From Platycnemis pennipes (taxonomy: Eukaryota > Arthropoda > Insecta > Odonata > Platycnemididae): 64,000 nucleotides of DNA. The stretch spans positions 124,977,624 through 125,041,623 of the forward strand of contig OW121851.1 of the NCBI GenBank assembly GCA_933228895.1, read 5' to 3'. Numbering within the stretch: position 1 is the stretch's first letter; every line of letters begins with the position of its first letter. Shown here one piece after another: positions 57,560 through 64,000 of this stretch. Position numbers and translations under genes: made by a program. The notes below the pieces were generated by a model, which did not search any database, was not told the DNA's origin, and saw only the letters and a program-made list of their open reading frames with translations.

Positions 57560-57970
57560 GTATAGCCGTTGGAGCATCTAAGACTCAAGACTACTACTAT
57601 TAGGGATCAGATTTCTGAGGTGACTATAATACTTACCTCTGATCCCGAGGGCTCGAGTTCGAATCTCGGCAGTGGTAGAGATTTTTTTGCTGTTTTTTTA
57701 GTTTTTTACTGGTTACTGGTCCTGAGATTTTTGTACCTATTCCTGCTTAAGTGCTTTTTGGACAGAATTCGTGTTCAGTACTCCGTCCGTTGGATGGGAC
57801 GTCAAACGGAAGACCTTTTGTCGCTGTTCTTTAATACTAGACGCCGGATTGCTCTCCACCCCTACTCCGTTCCCTGAATAATTCCTACCTATTCTCAAGC
57901 ACTCCCCTATTCTGAATGGTTCAAATGGCCTAAGCTGTCGGTCATTTCCCCCGAATAACTGCCACTACGT
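57560..57970 (+). mobile_element. SINE family A, near full length (about 400 bp)
   Basis: In order: GCCGTTGGAGCATC, B-box GAGTTCGAATCTCGG (57655-57669), the body TTCAGTACTCCGTCC, GGATGGGACGTCAAACGG, then GGCCTAAGCTGTCGGTC and CCCCGAATAACTGCCACTAC as 3' end. It is the clearest plus-strand example in the window and fixes module order for the other copies. Confidence 0.75.
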
Positions 57971-59224
57971 ACGCTATTATGCATTTGTAGCACTGACAAA
58001 GAAATGATTATTTGGGCGTTGTTTTGGAGTTAATTTCAGCATATTGACAGGACGACACAATCTAGTCTTATGTAAGTTTCATTCATATTTTTAGAGCGCA
58101 AGTAGTCCAATTTTTCTTCACCCCTTACAATAAAAATTGATAGGTTTTCAGGGCGGTGCGAGCACGCATACTTAGAAAGGGGTGCCAGTGACTGCAAATG
58201 TGTAGACCCTCTGGTTTTTTTTAAGGCAGCAACTTAGGGAGAATAACGATAACCCGGAATCATAGAAATGGATGATTACACTTCGCAGCCGTGATTTTCT
58301 GTTATTACTTGGGAAGCTATCTTTATTTGAAAAAAATATTACATTTTAATCACAGATTTAAATAGTTAATAATGTTAACAAATTTATGTTACAATTAACC
58401 TTGATAGCCGGTATTTATAGAGGCAGCTCTTATTTTGAGTCTCGGGCCCGTTTATTTGATGCCACTGTTGTATCATAATTGTATCGGCTATTTTCAAGTT
58501 TTGAATGAGCAAAGGAATAGTAAGTATTTGCGAACGGAATGATAAGCAGGTGGTGAAAGTGGTTTTTATAGAGATTGCGCGTAGTTTGCGGCAATCGTAG
58601 ATTGGGCACGCGATCGAGGAAGGTTACCGAACCCTCCTCGCATAGCAGCGACCGGAAATAGAATATAGGTAGCCAGACGAAACCTTTCTCGAGAGAGATA
58701 ACCATTCCGGAAATATCTAACGTTTACCCTGTAAAACTCGTAAGCCGCAATCAATGTCACTATATTATAATGATAAATATTCAATCCGGACAGGTTCTGT
58801 TCTTGGCAATATACATTTACGTCATCTGGTGTAGTAGATTGAACATTGGGTTCATTGGACTTTAGAATCTAAGTCTCAAAGGCCGGCGATAAAAATTGTG
58901 CTTCGACGTGTTTTGCTCAAAAAAGGAGTCTTCTACTCTGCCACGACGTAACTTGGAAATCATTGGGTTAAACCTTATACTTCTCTGGTGGTAACTTTAG
59001 AGGACTCTGGCTCAACATTATAAGTTTACGCTGTCGTATATAAAAAAACATTCTAAGTTGGTTAAACTAATTTTGTCCTAAACTTTACATCTAACCGTGG
59101 AAGGAAATTGAATTTATCCGTTTATTGTGGAAAACGGGCTGTGCATGAAATATTGTTCAAAATTTATACCTAATCTAATATGTCTAATATATTTATAGAG
59201 TTTATTTTAGTCTACCTGTATGTT

Positions 59225-59475
59225 GGTCATGGTGTCCTAGTGGGTAGAGTACTGACTTATTGACCGGAGGGTCCCGGGTTCAAATTCCGGGCAAGAGCCT
59301 TTCTGGACACCCCCATCCTCGCGATTCAATTTTCTGTGCGTCAGAACTTCGTAGGAAATCGCAGGTGGCCGAGGGAAAGGAACTGGCCCCCATACCCTGA
59401 ATGTGTGAATTTCACTCGCCATTGGCTTAGTACGGTGTTAGCTCACCTATCAATACCAACCTTCGGGTTGAATCA
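59225..59475 (+). mobile_element. SINE family B, about 250 bp
   Basis: A-box TAGTGGGTAGAGTAC (59238-59252) and B-box GGGTTCAAATTCC (59277-59289) sit at the 30-40 bp spacing of tRNA-derived SINEs, followed by ACACCCCCATCCTCGCG and a body unlike family A. Only one clear copy is visible, so the right end is approximate. Confidence 0.6.
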
Positions 59476-60400
59476 TTGAGTGAGAGATATTTTTCATCAA
59501 GTGATGCCTGTCTTTGAAATGTATTTGTCAAGTATCCTTGTAAAAAATGTCAAGAATTGCTTTTATATATGCTCATATTCTTTAAATGACAGTAGGTGAA
59601 AATTCATTTTTACCTTCACTTTGCCTTTAGTATAATATCTCGCTAAATTGTTAAATGATAGCGCGTTTTATCTTTTTTAAGAAATAATTTCGTTAAGATT
59701 TATGATATTACCAGGAACGCGGTGACTAATATTTCGACTGTTTTCTTTTTTTAGGGCATAAATATTATATGTATTTTCATTCAAATCCCAATTGAGTATA
59801 TGGTGTAGAGGTGGTAGGGTGAGTTTCTTGAGTTCTTGGTTAGGTGCTGCGGAAATTTGAACTTAGTAAAGCTTTTAAATCCAGTTAAAACCTGTTTCGT
59901 ATCTTAAATTTCATTAAAGCCTGAATTTAATCGAAACTTATATTGAATTTATGCTATATTCTTGAAACGTTTACTTTGTGGGAAAGTAGCTCAAATTGCC
60001 ATAGTGTATATTTTTTTAATTCAATATTTTTCGGAGTAGTATCATGTGAGATCTACCCTCGCCCACCGTTCATGACTTCGGCTGGATTACTATGGAAGTC
60101 ACCACGTCTCATAGTAATACATTCTGGGAAAATTAATATTGGTGAAAATATTTGAGTAGTTAATTTTTCCAATGGAAGATGATTTTTGCTTGAATCTACT
60201 AGATCAGTTTAATTTGAATGTGGAGCATTTAATCAGTAATCGGGCTCATTCCATATTATTACGGCTGAGGACAAAAACTGACCTTAACAATTTCCTCCTT
60301 GTTCACTTAGGAATATGAATAGCTGTAAATATATCCAATAGTATAAATACGAGTGTATGAATGGGTAACATAGGTAGTTGCACGTTGTTATAACGACTTT

Positions 60401-60592
60401 AAGCTAACCCATCTAAGAGCATGTTTTTGGATGCTTGCTTTGCTATTTTTATCTTTTTTTAAACTGTGAAGTTTAGACTAGAATATAATTACTAATCTTT
60501 ACTATGTATGATATGTAATGCATGTTTAGTGTGAATTCACCCCCTGCTACAAACCTTTATGCTGGATTGCAGACTATTATGTGGATGTACAT
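60401..60592 (+). repeat. Interspersed repeat R1
   Basis: Ordered modules AAGCTAACCCATC, ATATAATTACTAATC, CCCCTGCTACAAACC and GCAGACTATTATGTGGATG align with the other long R1 copies. Confidence 0.75.
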
Positions 60593-61019
60593 GAAGGACT
60601 TGCGGAAACAGCGTTCTGAAATATAGTATTTTTGAATGTATTTCTGTTGAAAATTAGTATGTCTGATAGTCTTCCTGTCTTCAGCTACTCCTAGTACATC
60701 ATTATCCTGCCTATCTTTTTATCCCCTCTGGATTGTTATTCTGTGGAAGAAAAGCTTATGTGATGCGGAAGGAATCGGATCGCACCTTGTCCGTTTTGAA
60801 ACCCTTTCGGCAGGTGACCTAATTTTAGCTTCGCCCACGCTCGGAAATAAAAAGTCCACTGCCAAAAACCACGCCGACGAAGAGTGAATCTCCCGCCAAA
60901 CCATCAGCGCAGGCTTGGAGATTTTACGTTCGCGCGCAACTCTTAACGTAGACTCAAAACCCTTTCCCGAATTTTAAGCTTCGTCCAAATGTCGACCGTA
61001 TTCGAGGAGATGACACAAT

Positions 61020-61115
61020 TAAGTAGGATGCGTTGAGGGATAGGTTGAATAATACAGTTCTCATGTCGAAGTCCCGGGCTCTAAACCCTCACCAAGGAGA
61101 AACATTTACATTGCA
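61020..61115 (+). mobile_element. Possible tRNA-like SINE head
   Basis: GAGGGATAGGTTG and CCCGGGCTCTAAACCC lie at roughly A/B-box spacing. Both are degenerate. Confidence 0.3.
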
Positions 61116-62149
61116 ATCCCTATTACTTCTACATGTGTATCGCGAGAGAAATGGTCATCAAAAGTGAACCTGGGATTGAAACTCTGCGTCTTGCGTCACA
61201 TGAGGCTTTGGATACGTAAATGTGGCTTCGGAGTAAAATTGAAAATGAAAATAAAAACATGTATGTTTTCATTTCAAAATGACAACTTCTTGAATTTATA
61301 ACAACCGATTGCAACCAACGATAGCACTTAGTGAGTGAATTTCTCTTATGCTTATAAGTATATTATTGAATCTATCTTTTGTATTTTTTTTATTTTAAGA
61401 TTTTATTTAAAAAATATTTACTAAAATGGCATTCGAATATTTTTAAAATATAGGCTCTTCTTTCTTAAAAGTCTGCTGGACCATGTAGTAGACATGGGAG
61501 CATGTTATGAGCCCAGTCTTTAGGGGATAGCGTACAAAACACCTCGGTAGCTAAAATTCTATTGCACGAAGCTTAAATGCTATTATGTTACCAGTTAGCG
61601 ACTTTATTATAGATGAGTAAAGAAACAATATTAGTCACACCACTACCGATTTTACTGTTGGAAAATCCTTCACCAAGAGAACATGGCCACTTCAAATACA
61701 AAACAGAGCCTCCTGCCCCCAACTAACATCCGATAGGACAGATTTTACACAAATATCATGCAAAAAAATTCGTCGTTACGCGCCAAGCATGCAGGGTAAA
61801 ATAAAATCTCTATTATTTATATCATTTACATGGAGAATCGCCAGAGAATGTTAAAATTATGGAAGAAGACCATGTAACTTTTACAGTGTCCGCTTCACAG
61901 AAAGCCACAGGTGGTGTCGCCTTCGCTATTAGTTGCTGTTTCGCTCTGATTGACTGCATTAAGGGCCCACGTTATCTGAGACAGATAAGAAGAAGACTCT
62001 CAAACGGCCGAGCAAAAGAGATGGGGAACCTTTCATTTCCGCTATTCCAGAAAATTATAATATTATCTATTTTCAGTAATCTATTGGGTTATCGATTGAT
62101 GCTATCCCTTAATTTGTGCGTGAAATGTAATTGCGTGTTGCAGACTTCA

Positions 62150-62510
62150 TTACTCGCGCCATCATTGTTGCCGCGGTGATGGCGCGGCACCAAGCATCGT
62201 TTGCGGTGGTGTTCCTATGGTGCTCCGGAGGGGCCGGGCGAGGGGGGTTAGAGTGAGTGAGCGCGGCGTTTTAAATATAGAGGGTGATCCAAGCCGAGAG
62301 TCTCACCTCCTCCCAGCTTCCCTCCCGTTCCCTTGCGCCCCGCCGCCATATTGCGTGAGTGTTGTCCAAGGGAGGAGGGAATTGCTCTCTGTGGAGATAG
62401 GTGGGAGAGAGTAGGTGTGTGTGTGGGGTGTAGGGCAAGCAGTCGAAAGTGGGCGTATTGCGGGGAGGAGAAGGGGGGATTGGAGGTGGAGGGGGGGGAG
62501 GGGGGTAAGC
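62150..62510 (+). promoter_or_regulatory. GC/CpG-rich promoter-like stretch with TATA box and G-run
   Basis: Strongly GC-rich with many CpG. TTTTAAATATAG at 62270-62280 is TATA-like. A short frame starts at ATGGCGCGGCAC (62179) upstream of it and stops at 62256. At 62472-62505 G-runs of 6, 8 and 6 could form a G-quadruplex and end in GTAAGC, a possible donor. It may be a first noncoding exon of a plus-strand gene leaving the window, but downstream exons are not seen. Confidence 0.3.
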
Positions 62511-62664
62511 GCCTCTTCTTCTTAAGGACGCAAGGAGGGTTGATCACGGCAGGTGTCGGTCGGATGGTATCCCGCGACCAGCCGCTCTCTGTGCCGTGGA
62601 TGACCAGAAGACGATGTCTTGCCTGCTCCTTAAAAATCGTCGTTGTTGTGTTGAATATAGCTGG

Positions 62665-62745
62665 AGGAGAGAGGTGCCCTGGACCGTAAATCGAACTGCG
62701 AACCTTTGCTATGCCGGGCCGCAGCACAAATCACTCTCCTCTAGG
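62665..62745 (-). mobile_element. Possible tRNA-like SINE head, reverse
   Basis: On the minus strand GGTTCGCAGTTCGATTTACG resembles a B-box region with an upstream GAGAGTGATTTGTG. Degenerate. Confidence 0.3.
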
Positions 62746-62908
62746 ATTTCTGATACCAGAGGCATTTTTAAGACGATTTGTAGTGTCGTCGAAGATACTC
62801 AAGAGAGACTGTTCATGGAATTCGGGTCGGTTTTTCGCAGCGAGAAATGTTTCAAAATGAAGTCGATGGTTTCATCAGGCTCCACTTCGTGAAATTTAAT
62901 TATGATTT

Positions 62909-63408
62909 ATGAAAAAACGTAAAATTCCACAGGATTTTATTGAAAATGACCGGTTTCGTCGTACAGTCGACTTCATCATGTAAAATCATACAAATTCCTT
63001 GGACTTATGTTGCCAGTGCCTAAAACATCCCTGTCTAACATGCACTACTTAGCATGTAACTAAGAGCTGCAATAATACTTCTTCATGGAAACTTGTTAGA
63101 TAACTATATTAGCGTAGCTTGTCCATTGGATGAACTAAAATGGGAATCATTTACCCTACCGTAGGCTGAAATTTAGACTCAATCTCTCGACTAAATTCGA
63201 AGACAATATTTTCACTGATAACGTTAAAAATATTTTGCGGAATCCAACTGCAACAACATGTTTGTCAATGTCTAAAACATGTCTGTTTTAGACGTTGACT
63301 GTTGTCTTCGCCTGATGTTTTTGCCTGATGATGTCGACTGTTCGAGGAAACCGGTCGTTTTCAATAATTTTGAATAAAATCCTGTGGAATATCACAATGT
63401 TTTTTCAT
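62909..63408. mobile_element. Inverted-repeat (foldback/MITE) element, 500 bp
   Basis: The terminal arms of about 70-80 bp start ATGAAAAAAC and end TTTTTTCAT. Both contain TTCCACAGGATTTTATT (or its complement), a GACCGGTTTC block and CAGTCGAC. Inside is a further hairpin TCTAAAACATGTCTGTTTTAGA (about 63271). No transposase, so non-autonomous. Confidence 0.8.
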
Positions 63409-63580
63409 GCATCAATGTTTCCACTTATTAAATGTTTTAGGGGGCGGTTTCTCTGCGTGGATGCGAGGCTACCAACGTAAGGTAGTCGCCCCACAGGAGG
63501 TAATATGATTTTGATGAGGTATTATTCGCTACAGGACTACTTCTTTAACAGAGCTGATAACTTCTGGCTTAACCTTTCCA

Positions 63581-63735
63581 TAATGGAAAATAAAAGAATG
63601 AAACTTTGTTAGGTTCACTTTATATTCAAATAGGTACGACCCGACCTGAAGATGTAACTACGTTATGAAACCCGGGTCGTGCCTATTAAAATATAAAGTG
63701 AACCTAAAAATGTTTCACTCTTTTATTTTCCATTA
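63581..63735. mobile_element. MITE, 155 bp, almost entirely palindromic
   Basis: The ends TAATGGAAAATAAAAGA and TCTTTTATTTTCCATTA are inverted repeats that continue through AGGTTCACTTTATATT to a GACCCG core. The loop holds CCTGAAGATGTAACTACG. TTCTTTAAC occurs both before (63541) and after (63738) the element. Confidence 0.9.
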
Positions 63736-64000
63736 CTTCTTTAACTTTAACTCTCATTGAATTCATGATTCCTCCATACGAACCTTCCAAATATCAACGT
63801 AAATGGAAACTTTGTCCACCCAATTTACGTGTCCATTCCTCAAATACTCTAACGCTTGCCCTACAGGGGAGCAATTTCTTTGCTTTAATGAGGGATGTTA
63901 TATTTCATTTTTTTTGTAATTTATTCCTCAGCACTTCAACTGTCCCAATTATTTTTTCCCTTAATGAATGTTATGTTCTTTGGAAGCCTGTATAGACCAA

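Noticed and set aside
59231..59300. Possible true tRNA gene
   Set aside because: A and B boxes are good, but the segment does not form a full cloverleaf and is continued by a SINE-like body.
62248..62727. 159-codon minus-strand frame
   Set aside because: GC-rich biased sequence that includes a probable SINE head; no motif is recognisable.
1..64000. CRISPR arrays, bacterial operons, telomeric TTAGG arrays
   Set aside because: None was seen. Repeats present are interspersed or hairpin types without the regular repeat-spacer pattern.

Overview
This is a piece of animal nuclear genome, most likely from an arthropod and probably an insect. It is AT-rich, gene-poor and packed with small interspersed repeats. 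The evidence is many degenerate tRNA-like SINE heads with B-box motifs, 3' tails of a LINE-type reverse transcriptase ORF, several hairpin (MITE-like) elements, a short GT-AG intron of 99 bp, and no bacterial gene layout. I cannot name the order or species from sequence alone. No CRISPR array, operon, rRNA or convincing tRNA gene is present, and no long protein-coding gene is recognisable.

Layout. (1) The first 17.9 kb is dominated by a large, nearly perfect direct duplication. Positions 1-7595 recur at 10295-17888, with only two visible differences: a small cluster near 5932/16226 and one C/T change at 7088/17381. The sequence between the copies (7596-10294) differs from what follows the second copy (17889 onward). 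The simplest reading is a tandem duplication, or a falsely unmerged contig overlap, of a unit of about 10.3 kb made of [7596-10294]+[10295-17888]. In that case the left part of the first unit lies outside the window. (2) The duplicated block holds the only gene-like structure I can support: a perfect TGACGTCA box, a short 5' exon, a 99-bp intron and an ATG 11 nt after the acceptor. The ORF encodes 57 residues (5007-5180, repeated at 15301-15474). (3) 17.9-29 kb is mostly non-coding, with a GC-rich TATA-bearing stretch at 18.4-18.6 kb, purine- or pyrimidine-rich tracts, a 26-bp tandem repeat at 24.47 kb and hairpin elements. (4) 29-48 kb carries LINE tails, hairpins, a SINE series, a dispersed pair of 86-88 bp repeats and a striking acceptor/donor splice motif at 34.1 kb that resembles a recursive splice site. 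(5) 48-64 kb is the richest repeat area: hAT-like termini, a SINE near a hAT-like end, a LINE tail interrupted by another insertion, paired palindromes, and two inverted-repeat elements at the right end. A GC-rich TATA-containing stretch with a G-run lies at 62.2-62.5 kb.

Nothing here works together as a pathway. The biological story is repeat turnover, a very recent (or artefactual) duplication that doubles a small gene candidate, and a possible long-intron context. Family names for repeats are pattern-based; I ran no database search.
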